DNA of 64,000 nt from Muscardinus avellanarius (GCA_963383645.1 OY726557.1:151398860-151462859), one strand, 5' to 3'; shown: positions 24,015-36,322, numbered from the stretch's first letter. Notes: generated by a model from the sequence alone, not told the origin. Numbers and translations are program-made.

Positions 24015-24145
24015 TTCTTTCTTGGTACTGGGGATTGAACAAGGAGCATTCTATCTCCAAGTTACATCCCCAGACCTTTTTATTTCTGGTATTAAGAGTC
24101 TCACTAGTTTGCCCAGACTGGTCTAGAACCTGCAATTCTTTATTG
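24015..24145 (-). mobile_element. SINE type 4, truncated
   Basis: GGTACTGGGGATTGAAC then a short B1 part. Confidence 0.75.
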
Positions 24146-24514
24146 TAATTCTCTCTATAGCCCCACTGGCTAAAGTATGGCTTTTACAATCTAATCTGGT
24201 TGGCTACTTTTCACTGGGTAGATTTTACAAAAAGAGAAACACAAACCCAGTACATCCAGGAATATGGAACTTAGATGAACTTAAAGACACCTATACAAAA
24301 CTTACAAAATGGATACTTAAGTTACAGTTACAAACAAAATGGAAGCCTGCCAGTTCTAAGTGATCTTTTAACTTTCATAGGAAAGACTGTTTTCCTTTCA
24401 GGTGCTAATATCTAGTCAAGTAATACAATCAGATCAGCCAATTTCTGCCCCTGATAACAAAAAAATACAAATGAGTCCAACGTGATTTTTTTAATATTAT
24501 TTTTAAATACAGGA

Positions 24515-24920
24515 ACAGCCAGGGGTGGTAGTGCATGCTTATTATAATCCCAGTACTTGGGAGGTTGAGACAGGAGGATTGCAGGTTCAAGTCCAGTCTC
24601 AGCAATTTAGCAAAACTTAGTTTCAAAATTAAAATAAAAATTAAATAGGTTTGTGGTATAGCTCACAGGGAGAATGCCTCTGGGTTCAATCTCCAGTAAC
24701 ACACATACACACACAATTAAAACGAGAATAATGGCACAATGGTGCACACCTGTAATCTCAGCAATTTGGGAGGCTGAGGCAAGAAGGACTGCCAAGTTTG
24801 AGGCTAGCCTGGGCAATTTAGAAAGACCTACTCTGGAAAATTAAAAAGTAGGTTTGGGGGCAGGCATGAATTAGCTCAATGGTACAGTGCTTTTATGTTC
24901 AATCCCTAGTACCCCACCCA
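24515..24920 (+). mobile_element. Two SINEs type 4
   Basis: 24515-24715 and 24727-24920, each B1 plus ID half. Confidence 0.8.
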
Positions 24921-25140
24921 CCCCCACACATATACACAAAAAGAACAAACCTACAAAGAAATGTTCTCATAGGTAGGCAACAAAGTTTTTTGAAATTAAA
25001 AAAAAAACTTTCCTCAACATCTAGACTTCAGTTCTAAAAGATGTATTTCTTTTGATTAGACAACCCAAGTTTGTTTATAAGAAGCTTAAATAAAATTGCT
25101 ATATGACAACTTCTGCATTTGATAATATGACCAAATTTTT

Positions 25141-25586
25141 ATTTTTTGGTACTAGGGATGGAATTCAAGGACATTCTACCTCCGAACTACATCCCAGCCC
25201 TATTTTTTTTATTCTTTATTTTGTTTATTTTATTTATTTATTTATTTTTGGTGGTACTGGGGGTAGAACCCAGAAGCTTCCTACTTCCAGGTTATACTCC
25301 CAGACCTATTTTATATTTTATTTGGAAACAGGGCCTCACTAAGTTGCCGAGACCCTCACTAAGTAGCCGAGACTGACTTCGAACCTGTGTGATCCTCTTG
25401 TCTCAGCCTCCCAAGCCCAAAGATTACAAGCGGGCACCACCACGCCCGGCTTTTTATTCTTTATTTTGAAACAGGGTCTCACTAAGTTAAGAATGGCCTC
25501 ACTGCTTGCTGAAGGTGGCCATGAACCTGCCATCTTGTCTCAGCCTCCCAAATACTGGCATTACAGGAGTGCACCACCACCGGCTA
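25141..25586 (-). mobile_element. SINE type 2 nested inside a type 3/4 SINE
   Basis: Outer 25141-25216 and 25453-25586; inner about 25217-25452. The outer sequence TTTTTATTCTTTATTTTG is repeated on both sides of the inner copy as target duplication. Confidence 0.85.
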
Positions 25587-25734
25587 ATATGATCAGATTT
25601 TAATTAACTTAAAAGGGAATGGGGATGGAGGAATCATTGAACTCCTACATACTGAACAATTTCCTAAAAATCCAAAAACTAATTTATATCCTGTAACTGC
25701 TTTCTAGCTATTAACAAAGTGGGAATGCCTGAAT

Positions 25735-26160
25735 CCCTCCTGTTCTTTAAAGAGCAGGCAAATGAAAACCACTGCTGAGGGTAAACTTTTGCAAAAGTTC
25801 TAAACTCCCCACCCAGGCGGCAGGGGATGGGCCTCAGTCCTGCTGGCCTGTAATCACTGCCTTGCTCAGCAACTTTGCCATAATGGCTTCAAATTGCAGC
25901 CTGAGGAAATGCTCCATAAATAGCTGCTCTTTTTTCTTATGAAGCCTCTTCACAGATCCAATACAACTCCACTACCAAAAATGGAGGAGTCACCATGAAC
26001 TTTTTTTTTAAGTCAAGAAAACAACTAGGGATACTCTGCTAATCATGTTACCCATTACTCATCGGGGAGTATAATTCACAGTGCCGAATCTGATTCACTG
26101 TTAAATTCAACTTGTAAGTAACAAAAAGTTACAATGGACTAAATCTGTTCTTAAAAGTAC
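25735..26160. promoter_or_regulatory. Repeat-free block, possible enhancer
   Basis: Balanced base composition, unlike the AT-rich surroundings; contains a MAF-like TTGCTCAGCAAC and a MEF2-like CCATAAATAGC. Regulatory role is inference only. Confidence 0.25.
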
Positions 26161-26168
26161 TCAATTTC

Positions 26169-26382
26169 AGCCAGGCATGGTGGTGCACACTTGTAATCCC
26201 AGCATTCGGGAGGCTGAGACAGGAGGATCGATGCTCAAGGACAGCCTCAGTTACTTAGTGAGGCCCTCTGCAACTCAGTGAGACCCTGTTTCAAAATAAA
26301 GAATAAAAAATAGGGCTAGGGTGTAGCTCGGAGGTAGAATGCCCCTGGGTTCCATCCCCAGTGCCGCTTAAAAAAAAAAAAA
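26169..26382 (+). mobile_element. SINE type 3/4
   Basis: CATTCGGGAGG start, GGCTAGGGTGTAGCTCGG; perfect ACTCAATTTCA target duplication. Confidence 0.9.
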
Positions 26383-26507
26383 ACTCAATTTCATGCAGAC
26401 AAAAAAGGCTTGTTTTTTATAGACACATATGCTTAGTTTCAAAATTAAACAGGAATGCCTTCATTATCTTCTAGTTAAAAAAAGGGTTCATTCATAACAA
26501 ACCTGGA

Positions 26508-26687
26508 AGCCAGGCATGGTGACACACATTTGTAATCCCAGCATTTGGGAGGCTGATACAGGAGGATCATGGTTGGAGGACAGCAACAAAGAATAAAAAA
26601 AAAAAAAAAATAGGGCTGGGGGTATAGCTCAGAGGTAAAATGACCCCGGGTTTCATCCAGTACTGAAAAAAAAAAAAAAAAAAAAAA
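26508..26687 (+). mobile_element. SINE with deleted B1 middle
   Basis: GCCAGGCATGGTGACAC, jump to AAAGAAT, A-run, ID half GGCTGGGGGTATAGCTCAG, A-tail. Confidence 0.8.
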
Positions 26688-26943
26688 CTGGAAAACATGG
26701 ACAAGAGTGTGATCATAAAAGCCCACTGTTAGGAAGCAAGAATATAGCCACACACCATCATTCTAAAGTCACCATAAATATGCCCCTCCTCCGTTACTTA
26801 AACAAGATAATTCAGGTAACTTATAACTCTACAAATTAACTCAAAACTTCAATGAGTAGCAAAGTAATAAAGTCTAATCTATCAATAATAACAATGAACA
26901 CTTTTCAATTTACTTGAACCCAGGGAGGATAAAGCAACAAGAT

Positions 26944-27171
26944 TTTTTTGTTTGTTTGTTTGTTTGTTTGTTTGTTTGTTTGTTTGTTTGTTTTTTGGGG
27001 GGTGGCACTGGGGTTCCTGGAAACTCTTCTAACTCCAGGCTACACTCCCAGACCTATTTTATACTTTTATTTGGAAACAGGGTCTCTTAAGCCAGCGAGG
27101 CTGGCTTCGAACCTGCGCTATCCTCCGCCTCCCAAGTGTGGGGATTACAAGCGTGCACCACCATGCCCAGC
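26944..27171 (-). mobile_element. TTTG repeat then SINE type 1
   Basis: About 12 TTTG units (26944-26993), GGTTCCTGGAAACTC, short B1 middle. Confidence 0.9.
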
Positions 27172-27209
27172 ACAACAAAGCATTAAAATGACACAGATGC
27201 TATAAAACA

Positions 27210-27381
27210 ATCCCTGCGCTTGGGAGGCTGAGACAGGAGGATCACACAGGTTCGAAGCCAGCCTCAACTACTTAAGTGAGGCTCTCGGCAACTTAGTGAG
27301 ACCCTGTTTCCAAATAAAGTATAAAATAGGTCTGGGAGTATAGCCCAGAGGTAGAAAAGCCCCTGGGTTCCACCCCCAGTA

Positions 27382-27420
<39 letters not shown>
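27210..27420 (+). mobile_element. SINE type 2, 5'-truncated, CA tail
   Basis: Starts at ATCCCTGCGCTTGGG; ends CCCCCAGTACCA then about 18 CA units. Confidence 0.9.
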
Positions 27421-27422
<2 letters not shown>

Positions 27423-28142
27423 GTTAAAACCCAGGGTCCATTTCTGTTGATTTCCAAGTGAGTTCATGCCTAAATTAATCAACATAAAAGTTTTTTGGGG
27501 GATCAAGTTTTAGAGGATAAATATAATAGATGTTACTTCTTGAATGTGTGTTCTTGAATATAAATGATGAATTTTAACAAAACATTCTGTGCAATTTAAT
27601 GAACAGTAATCTGATTGTATCTCAAAATTAAACACCTATCAAAATTATATAACTCATTTTAAAAATGAGATTTTAGCCAGGTTCAAACTTCTCCAAAAAT
27701 AAGGTCAACTCGAGCTGTTATGCTTTAAAAATATCAAATAAAGTTAATGTCAAGGGAAAAAAAAACCTGACTGCAAGAAAAAATACAATGACTACAATAA
27801 CTAAAATATACATGTAATAATATTTCAATGAATCAATTTATAATAACTATTAATGGAAATAATCAATATATAAAGAGGGTTTATATTCACTCTGCATAAT
27901 TCTAGTGAGTTTGCCAGATAAACAAATGAACATTATGCTATAGTTAAATAGTACCAGGAAATAAAAACTATTTCTTTCAACTACAATTATCTGAAGGAAA
28001 AAAAGTTATCAAAAAGCAGCAAAAGGAAATTTTAAAAATCTTGAATGAGCAATGAAACAATATAACACTTCTTAAATGTGTACAGGTGTACCTAGATTTG
28101 ACAACAATCATATAATGCATGCTCTTCATTTTCATGGAGGGA

Positions 28143-28530
28143 GATACTGAGGACTGAACCTGGGGCATTCTAACTCCAAGCTACAACACCAGCGCTTTAA
28201 TTCTTAATATTGAAAAATGGTCTTCCTAAGTTGCTAAGGCTAACTCAAACTCAGAATCCTCCTATCTCAGCCTCCCAAGTACTGAGATTACAGGCTGTGC
28301 CACCATGCTCAGTATGATCATCATTTTTCCTCCCCTGGGGGAGTAGGTAATGGGGATTGAACCTAGAGACATTCTACCTCTGAGCTACAGTTCCAGCCCT
28401 ATTTTATTTTACTTGGAAACAAGGTCTCACTAGGTTGAAGCAAGTCTCTCAACTTGCTGAGGTTTGTCCTTGAACCTGCAATTCTCCTGTCTCAGCTTCC
28501 CGAGTCCTGGGATTGCAGGTGCTCCACTCC
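28143..28530 (-). mobile_element. Two SINEs type 4
   Basis: 28143-28312 and 28345-28530, each ID then B1 in reverse. Confidence 0.75.
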
Positions 28531-28555
28531 AACAACAGCATTTCAAAAGGTCTCT

Positions 28556-28640
28556 CAGTTGGGAATGGTAGCGTGTTATCTGTCATCCCAGCTACCTGGG
28601 AGGCAGAGATAGGACTGCTTGAGCCTAGAAGTCTTTCTTA
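28556..28640 (+). mobile_element. Old 7SL-derived monomer fragment
   Basis: CATCCCAGCTACCTGGGAGG and GGACTGCTTGAGCCTAG, closer to 7SL RNA than to the local SINEs. Confidence 0.55.
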
Positions 28641-28979
28641 CAATGCAATTTCATTCAAGGTCACTAGGGCAAGCCCTTTGGTTTAACCAGAAAGCATTTT
28701 AGCACTCTGTCTTTGACTTTCCACCTCTCTCTCCTCCTCCTTGTACTCACTGACCTGCAAATGTTAACTCTGTAGCCTGACATAAGCACTTTCCTCTCAC
28801 AGGGATCCCAGGCTGCTATCCCATTACTTCTCCCTAAACTCCTGGGTCAGAAGTCTGCTCACATTTCTGATAATAAAAAAAAAAGCTAGTTACTCTGATT
28901 GAAACATTACACATTGTATACATATACTGAATTATCACATTGTGACTCTTCATATGTCAATTAAAAATAATTGTACTAA

Positions 28980-29205
28980 AGCCGGGTGCTTGTTGGCTTG
29001 TAATCCCCCGTGCTTGGGAGGTGGAGACAGGAGGATCGCTTGGGAGGCGGAGACAAGAGGATCGAGCTGGTTCAAAGTCAGCCGTGCTGGCTTAAGAGAC
29101 CCTGTTTCAAAAATATTAAATAGAAATAGGTCTGGGAGTGTAGCCCGGAGGTAGAAGGGCTTCCAGGAATCCCAGTACCACCAAAAAAAAAAAAAAAAAA
29201 AAAAA
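28980..29205 (+). mobile_element. SINE type 1 with internal duplication
   Basis: GCTTGGGAGG..GAGACAGGAGGATCG is repeated in tandem near the start; CTTCCAGGAATCCCAG tail and 26-base A-run. Confidence 0.85.
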
Positions 29206-29218
29206 ATTGTATTATTAA

Positions 29219-29415
29219 ACCAGGCATGGTGGCGCAAGCTTATAATTCCTGCACTTGGGAGGCTGAGATGGGAGGATCCCAGTTCTCAGCCTCAGCTACC
29301 TAGTGAGGCCCTTTACAATTCAATGACTCCCTGTTTCAAAATAAAGAATTAAAAAAATAGGGCTGGAGGTGTCGCTCAGAGGTAGAATGCCTGTGGTTCC
29401 AACCCCAGTACCGAA
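29219..29415 (+). mobile_element. SINE type 3/4
   Basis: ACCAGGCATGGTGGCGC, GGCTGGAGGTGTCGCTC. Confidence 0.8.
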
Positions 29416-29519
29416 AAAAATTTATTTTTATTTAATTCTAAAGCAGCCACTGCCCGTGTGACTTGTAATACTTTACAGCAGAACTACTTATAATTTATAT
29501 CCAGAAGCAATATTTTTTT

Positions 29520-29811
29520 TGTGTGTGTGGTACTGGGGATGAAACCCAGGGGCCTTCCACCTCCAGGTTACACTCCCAGACCTATTTTATATTTTATTTG
29601 GAAATAGGGTCTCTTAAGCCAGCTGACCGCCTCTCAAGCATGGGGATTACAAGCGTGCGCCACCACGCCTGGTTTATATTTTATTTGGAAACAAGGTTCT
29701 CACTAAGTTGCTGAGAGCCCACTAAGTAGCTGAGGCTGGCTTCAAACCCGCCCGATCCTCCTGTCTCAGCCTCCCAAATGCTGGTGTTAGCAGTATCCTT
29801 TTTCAAAAGAG

Positions 29812-29864
<53 letters not shown>

Positions 29865-29976
29865 TGTGTGTTTTGCTGAGAGCCCACTAAGTAGCTGAGG
29901 CTGGCTTCAAACCTGCCTGATCCTCCTGTCTCAGCCTCCCAAATGCTGGTGCTAGCAGTATCCTTTTTCAAAAGAG

Positions 29977-30046
<70 letters not shown>

Positions 30047-30232
30047 GGGGATTGAACCAAGGGGCATTTTACCTCTGAGCTATACCCTCACCCCTATTTT
30101 ATTTATTTTGAAACAGGGTCTCACTAAATTGCAGGGGGCTCACGAGATTGCTGAGACTGTCCTCAAATCTGTGATCGTCCTGTCTCAGCCTCCCAAATTC
30201 CAGGATTACAAGTGTGTGCCACCATGCTCAGC
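29520..30232 (-). mobile_element. Antisense SINE cluster with a 165-bp tandem duplication
   Basis: Type 1/2-like 29520-29671, B1 half from 29672, duplicated block 29708-30037, dimer 30042-30232. Confidence 0.8.
29708..30037. repeat. Tandem duplication, 165-bp unit, each with a TG repeat
   Basis: TTGCTGAGAGCCCACTAAG starts at 29708 and again at 29873. Both units end TTTTTCAAAAGAGTTCCG then TG repeat. Only a few base differences outside the TG runs. Confidence 0.9.
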
Positions 30233-30315
30233 TTTTATAGCATTTCTTTAAGGAATGTATATATAATTTATTATCCAAACTGGGATATTTTTGAGAGTTA
30301 AAAGGGCAATAATAA

Positions 30316-30507
30316 GGCTGGGCGTGGTAGCGCAGCTTGTAATCCCTGCGCTTGGGAGGCGGAGACAGGAGGATGGCATGCAGGTTCAAAGCCAGCCGCG
30401 CTGGCTTAAGAGACCCTGTTTCCAAAAATAAAAAAGTATAAAATAGGTCTGGGAGTGTAGCTGGAGGTAGAAGGGCTTCCAGGAACCCCAGTACCACCAA
30501 AAAAAAG
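30316..30507 (+). mobile_element. SINE type 1
   Basis: 8-bp hairpin AAGCCAGC-cgc-GCTGGCTT (30389-30407); CTTCCAGGAACCCCAG tail; target duplication GGGCAATAATAA. Confidence 0.9.
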
Positions 30508-31047
30508 GGGGGGCAATAATAATTATGCAGGGGCTACAAGCATCAACCAGATTGACTACTGTGACTACTGAGCAACAGATTCTGAAACAAATCTGAGCAA
30601 ATCTGGGGGTATCATCTATACCAATAAATATGCCCACATACTGAGTGCTGTACAAAGAGGGCAAGCTCTATCTTTCTTAAGCTTTGGCTAGTATGCTTCA
30701 ACAGTGGCAGTTAGTAAGGAAAAGGCTAACAAGATGACTTACAAAGCAGTTTTGAACCTACTCCAACCATTAAGACTGACAGGAATCTTGTCCCAACTGC
30801 ACAGAGCATGAAACATCAAACCTTAAAAATAGTGCCTGCTACATGAAAACATTATGTTTATGAAATCAAGGGGCCACTAAGCACATGGTCAAAGAAAATA
30901 ATAGATTAACAAGGAGAAACTATAACTCCACATCAAAGCAAGCAACCCAACACACATCCTCCAAAACCAAGTGGGTTCTTTGTTGAGAAAAACCATACTG
31001 CTTGGAGGAGGTGAGGGAGTTAGCCTTTGATATGCTGTGCACTTTTG

Positions 31048-31140
31048 TTTTTTGTTTTGCAGTGATGGGGATCATCAAACATAGGGCCGAACACTTGTGA
31101 TGAATGCACTGCTCTAGCACTGAGCTACATCTCTGCCCCA
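31048..31140 (-). mobile_element. ID element
   Basis: GCAGTGATGGGGATCATC, then CTAGCACTGAGCTACATC. Confidence 0.65.
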
Positions 31141-31743
31141 AGCTATGTAAATTCTTATCTGTGGTGTCATGGGCACTAACTGAAAACTAAACAATAGACA
31201 GGTACACAAGGTGTATGCTTTGTCATTAAATAGGACAATATTTATATATCATTGTGAAGAAACAGTGATTATTTTCTCGCCCATAAGAAATTTTTAACTA
31301 GTCCTAACAGGAAAATCCACACACCCTCCAGCTAAAAGGAGTTTAAAGTGATCCTATTACATCATCTGGAGCTCAGCCAAACTACATAATTTTGGAAACA
31401 TAGCCTATATCAGCCTGAACATGTGTAGAGAAAAAGCAGAAACATCTGTATTTGGACAACTTTATACTAGTTTTTTTTTTTTTACAATCTAAAAAAGTAA
31501 AGTTATCTAAAAGAACCTGTTAAATTTAAACTATGACCCTATCATAGTATACATTAGTTCCAAGAATTTCTACTTTGTGTGTGTGTGTGGGGGGGGGTTG
31601 TGTGTCAACCTAGTCAAATATACTGATAATTACTGAGTCAATTTAGATAATGTATGAATATTTTTCCTAACATCTATATTAGTGAAAGAAAAGGAAGGAT
31701 GGAAAGAAGGAGTGACCAATAATTCCACAAAGTTAGTGTGCTG

Positions 31744-31960
31744 TTTTTTTATGGTGGTACTTGGAGTTTAACAAACCAGAGGCATTCTACTTCTGAACTA
31801 CACACCCAGCTCTTTTTTATTTGTTTTGAAACAGAGTCTCACTAGGTTACTGCATCTCATTTCATTGGTGAGGCTGATCTTGAACCTGCAATCCTCCTGT
31901 CTCAGCCTCTCAAGTACTAGGATTATAGGATGCCACTATATATGCCACTATACCCACAAC
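31744..31960 (-). mobile_element. SINE type 4
   Basis: GGTGGTACTTGGAGTTTAAC, B1 half ending GCCACTATACCC. Confidence 0.75.
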
Positions 31961-32208
31961 TATTTTTCTTTAATGCTCTAATTTCTCAAAGTTGTATACA
32001 CTAAAAAAGAATTTGGACATGACATGTAAAAGATAGTATTTCCACTACTGCATATCATAGAAATTAAATCTCCAATGTCTCAGGCCTTATACCTTTTTCA
32101 GAGTCCAAATCATCTAACCAAAATTAGGATCAAAACTGACACTAACAAAGACAAGCACGATTTAATTAATCATTTGTCTAATTAAAGCATTTACATAAAG
32201 ATTTAGTA

Positions 32209-32625
32209 AAGCCAAGCATGGTGGCACACACCTGTAATCCCAATACTTGGGAGGCTGAGACAGAAGGATCGCAGGTTCAAAGTCAGTTTCAGCAACTTAG
32301 TGAGGCCTTGTTTCAAAATAATAAATAAAAAGGAAGGCCTGAGGGTATAGCTTAGAGATAGAATACTCCAGGATTTGCAGGGCATGAGGTTACAAATCTA
32401 TAATACCAGTACTTGGGAGGCTGAGACAGGAAAACTGTAGTTTTGAGGACAGATTCAACAATTTAGTGAGACACTCAATAACCTAACAAGACCCTGTTTC
32501 AAATCAAAAAATAAAAAGGGCTGGGGGTGTAGGTCAGAGGTAAATGCTCTGGGGTTGGAAGGAAGAAAAGAGGGCAGGCAGGTAGACAGGTCTCCCGGAA
32601 GGTTCAATCCTCAGTACCACCCCCC
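32209..32625 (+). mobile_element. Two SINEs type 4
   Basis: 32209-32380; 32381-32625 with a purine-rich insert (GGAAGGAAGAAAAGAGGGC) splitting its ID half. Confidence 0.75.
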
Positions 32626-32655
32626 AAAAAAAATAATTAGTAAAAAGTTATTCTG

Positions 32656-32843
32656 TGTTGGGCATGGTGGCACAAGCTTGTAAGCCCCGCACTTGGGAGG
32701 CTGATCGCACAGGTTCAAAGCCAGCCTCAGCAGGCTTAAGAGACCCTGTTTCCAAATAAAATATAAAATAGGTCTGGAAGTGTAGCCCAGAGGTAGAAGG
32801 CCCCTGGGTTCCATCCCCAGTACCACAAAAAAAAAAAAAAAAA
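32656..32843 (+). mobile_element. SINE type 1/2 intermediate
   Basis: CAGCAGGCTTAAGAGACC middle with GGGTTCCATCCCC tail; AAAAGTTATTCTGT / AAAAGTTATCCTGT flanks. Confidence 0.85.
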
Positions 32844-32964
32844 GTTATCCTGTAATATTTAAGTCAAATCATAAGAAACTGCTAATAATCACTGTGTGAG
32901 GTTTAGGAATTAGCAACTTTATGTAGTCAACCTAACAGTTACTGGACTCATTCAGTTACATGTA

Positions 32965-33276
32965 CCTTTTTTTAGAATTTTACTGGTACAATTATGCATC
33001 ATAGTGAGATTCAAGGTGATATATCCATACATCCGTTCAGTATCTCTTGGTGTGCTTCCCTCTTAACCCCTCTCCTTCTACCCCTCTCCTCCCTCCCTGT
33101 ACATATTAGTAAGGTTTTTATGATACCTTCATATAAGGAAGTAATATTATTTGGCCTGTTTCCTTCCTCAAGTCTCCTTTATTCTCCTGCCCCATCCCCG
33201 TTTTATTCCACTGGTCTCACTCCTCATTTTCATGAAGGCTTGTCTATTACATACAACCTTTTAAAAAACCATTGCA
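32965..33276 (-). mobile_element. L1 3' end, antisense
   Basis: TTTTACTGGTACAATTATGC with TTCAAGGTGATATATCCATAC parallels the antisense L1 3' end at 8612; C/T-rich 3'UTR follows. Confidence 0.6.
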
Positions 33277-33473
33277 CAGCCGGGCGTGGTGGTGCACGCT
33301 TGTAATCCCCGCACTTGGGAGGCGGAGACAGGAGGATCGCGCAGGTTCGAAGCCAGCCGCGCTGGCGTAAGAGACCCTGTTTCAAAAATATAAAATAGGT
33401 CTGGGGGCGTAGCCCGGAGGTAGAAGGGCTTCCAGGAACCCCAGTACCACCAAAAAAAAAAAAACAAAAACAA
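33277..33473 (+). mobile_element. SINE type 1, near-consensus
   Basis: GCCGGGCGTGGTGGTGCACG start, hairpin GCCAGC-cgc-GCTGGC (33352-33366), CTTCCAGGAACCCCAG; AACCATTGCA target duplication. Confidence 0.95.
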
Positions 33474-33875
33474 AACCATTGCATATTCCCTTGCCCACCC
33501 CAAGCAGAAGATGAAATGTATGTGTTCCAGACATTAGGACTGGTTGTCATCACCTAGCACAAACAAGAGCAGGGGCAAAGTCACCACTGTTCAGTTCTTG
33601 AATGTTGGAGTCCATCTAACACCTATTGTCACTCATGTCATGAGACGAGGCTGGTAGATTTTTATACAAAGAAACTGACTACTAGAATTAGAAATAACTA
33701 AGATACTGACTAGGGTCCCCTACAACTTCAGGGCTTGGTCCCCTATTATTTCCCTCTATGAAGCCCACGCAGGAAAGACAACAGAAAACTTAAAAAAAGA
33801 ACACTCATATAATATTCTCAGACATATTACTACATCTATGAAATAAAAATAGTATGTTAGTAAAAATAACAAAAA

Positions 33876-34070
33876 AGCTGAGTGTGCATGCCTACTCTCC
33901 AAGTACTTAGATGGCTAAGACAGGAACGCAGGTTCAAAGCTAGCCTCAGTAATTTAGCAAGAACCTCAGCAATTTAGGAAGACCTGTTTTCAAATAAAAA
34001 AATAAATTGAACTGGGAGTGTAGCTCAGAAGTAGAATGCCATTGGGTTCAATCCCCAGCACCACAAAACA
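33876..34070 (+). mobile_element. SINE type 4
   Basis: AAGCTGAGTGTGCATGCC, ACTGGGAGTGTAGCTCAG. Confidence 0.75.
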
Positions 34071-34072
34071 AA

Positions 34073-34460
34073 AGTTTGGTGCAGTGGCACAGGCCTGTAA
34101 TCCTAGTACTTGGGAGACTTGAAACAGGTGAATCATTTTTGGAAGGTATTTTTTGGGTTTTTTGGGGGGGAGGTGTTTTGTGGTACTAGAAGTGAAACCC
34201 CGGGGCATTCTACCTCCAAGCTATACCACCAGCCCTACTTTTTATTCTTTATTTTGAAACAGGGTCTCACTAAGTTGTGGAGGGCCTCACTAAGTAGCTG
34301 AGGCTGGCTGTGAACCAGGATTCTCCAGTCTCAGCCTCCCAAATGCTGGGATTTCAAGTGTGCGCCACCATGCCCGGCAAAATAAGTAAGTAAATAATAA
34401 GAGTTGGGGGTTTGCTCAAAGGCAGAACTCCCCTCGATTCCATCTCTAGTACTAAAACTA
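34073..34460. mobile_element. Minus SINE inserted in a plus SINE
   Basis: Outer plus element 34073-34145 and 34400-34455; inner minus element 34150-34378 with ID then B1 reversed. Confidence 0.75.
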
Positions 34461-34601
34461 AATTTAAAATAAAATTAAAGAGATCTTAGTAGGCATAGCA
34501 AAAGGTTAAATGAAGAAAATATGGAAAAAATAGTAAAATTAGAGTTATTTTTAACTAGCAGGAATTTCAGCAAAAAGATCGCAGATAAAACAGACAAAAG
34601 A

Positions 34602-35285
34602 GGCCAGGCATGGTGGCCCACTCTTGTAATCCCAGCATTTGGGAGGCAAAGATCAGAGGATCAAGGTTCGAGGAAAACAGCCTCAGCTACTTAACAATGC
34701 CCTTTGCAATTCAGTGAGACTCCATTTCAAAAAAAAAAAAAAAAGCCGGGCGTGGTTGCGCACGCTTGTAATCCCCGCACTTGGGAGGCTGAGACAGGAG
34801 TATCACATGGGTTCGAAGCCAGCCTCAGCTACTTAGTGAGGCTTTCAGCAACTTAGTGAGACCCTGTTTCCAAAAAAAAAATATTAAAAAGGTCTGGGAG
34901 TATAGCCCAGAGGGAGAAAGCCTCTGGGTTCCACCCCCAGTACCACCAAAAAAAAAAAAAAAAAGAAAGAAAGAAAAGAAGCTGGGTGTGGCAGCGCATA
35001 CTTGTAATTCCTGAGGCTGAGACAGTAGGATCTCACAGGTTCGAAGCTAGCCTCAGCTACTTAGTGAGGCTCTCAGCAACTTAGAGAGACCCTGTTTCCA
35101 AATAAAATAGGTCTGGGAGTGAAGCCCGGAGGTAGAAATCCCCTGAGTTCCACCCCCCCCCCAGTACCACCAAAATATAACAATAATAAAATAAAAATTA
35201 ATAAAGACTAAAAATAGGGCTGGGAGTGTGGCTCAGAAGTACAATGCCCCTGGGTTCCATCCCCAGTACCACCAAACGAAAAAAA
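34602..35285 (+). mobile_element. Three-part nested SINE array
   Basis: Outer type 3/4 B1 half 34602-34743, type 2 copy 34744-34978, type 2 copy 34979-35200, outer ID tail 35215-35285. Confidence 0.85.
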
Positions 35286-35290
35286 GAGAC

Positions 35291-35394
35291 AGAAAGAAAT
35301 TACCTAGGAACTTCTAAAATAAATGTTTTCCAAAACTAAAGGAGAAAGAAATTACCTAGGAACTTCTAAAAGAAATGTTTTCCAAAACTAAAGG
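35291..35394. repeat. Tandem duplication, 52-bp unit
   Basis: AGAAAGAAATTACCTAGG starts at 35291 and 35343; the two units differ at one or two bases. Confidence 0.9.
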
Positions 35395-35725
35395 ATAGTC
35401 AACCTAGTGAGACTATTTCCAAATAAGAAATAAGAAAGCCGGGCATGGGGACATATGCTTGTAATCCCAGTACTTGGGAGGCTGAGATAGGAGGATCACA
35501 CGGGTTCAAAGCCAGCCTCAGCTACTTAGTGAGGTTCTCAGCAACTTAGTGAGCCCCTATTTCCAAATGAAGTATAAAGTAGGTCGGGGGTATAGCCTGG
35601 AGGTAGAGGGCCCTGGGTCCCATCCCCAGGACCACACACACAAAAAAAAAATAACAAGCTGAGGATGTAGCTTGAAGGTAGAATGTGTCTGGGTTCAATT
35701 TCCAGTATCACAAAAAATAAAAGAA
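35395..35725 (+). mobile_element. SINE type 2 nested in an older SINE
   Basis: Outer 35400-35436 and 35656-35725; inner 35437-35652. Confidence 0.8.
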
Positions 35726-35836
35726 AAAAGAAAACTGAAAGCTAGAATAAAATGGATTATATCCTTCAAAATTACAGGAAAATATAACTTTGAACTCTAC
35801 AAACTCCCTACTAAACTTTAACTAGTAAGACAGTTT

Positions 35837-36320
35837 TTAAACCAGGAATAGTGACACACACTTGTAATCCCAGAATTTGAGAGGCTAATGCAGGAGGATC
35901 CAGTTTAAGGCCTGACTCATTAACTTAGTGAGGTTCTCAGCAATTTAGTGAGGTTCTCAGCAACTTAGTGAGACCCTGTTCCCAAATAAAATGTAAAAAT
36001 AGGTCTGGGAATGCAGTCCAGAGGTAATAAATAAATAAATAATAGGTCAGAGGTAGAATGGCCCCTGGTTCCAATTTCCAGTACCACAAAAAAATTTTTT
36101 TTGTTTGTTTTGAAACTGGGCATGGTGACACATGCCTCTAATCCCAGTACTTGGGAGGCTGACAAGAAGATCACAGGTTCAAGATCAGTCTCAGAAACTT
36201 AGGGAGACTCTCAGAAACCCAACTAGACCCTGTTTCAAACCAAAAAAAGAAAAGAAAAAAAAGCTAGGGGTATACTCAGAAGCAGAATGTCCCTAGGTGC
36301 AACCATAGTACCACTAAACA
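35837..36320 (+). mobile_element. Two SINEs
   Basis: 35837-36100 with a repeated TTAGTGAGGTTCTCAGCAA; 36112-36320 type 4. Confidence 0.75.
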
Positions 36321-36322
36321 AC

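Noticed and set aside
29681..30067. Open frame with repeated TH runs
   Set aside because: It is the translation of duplicated SINE plus TG-repeat sequence, not a gene.
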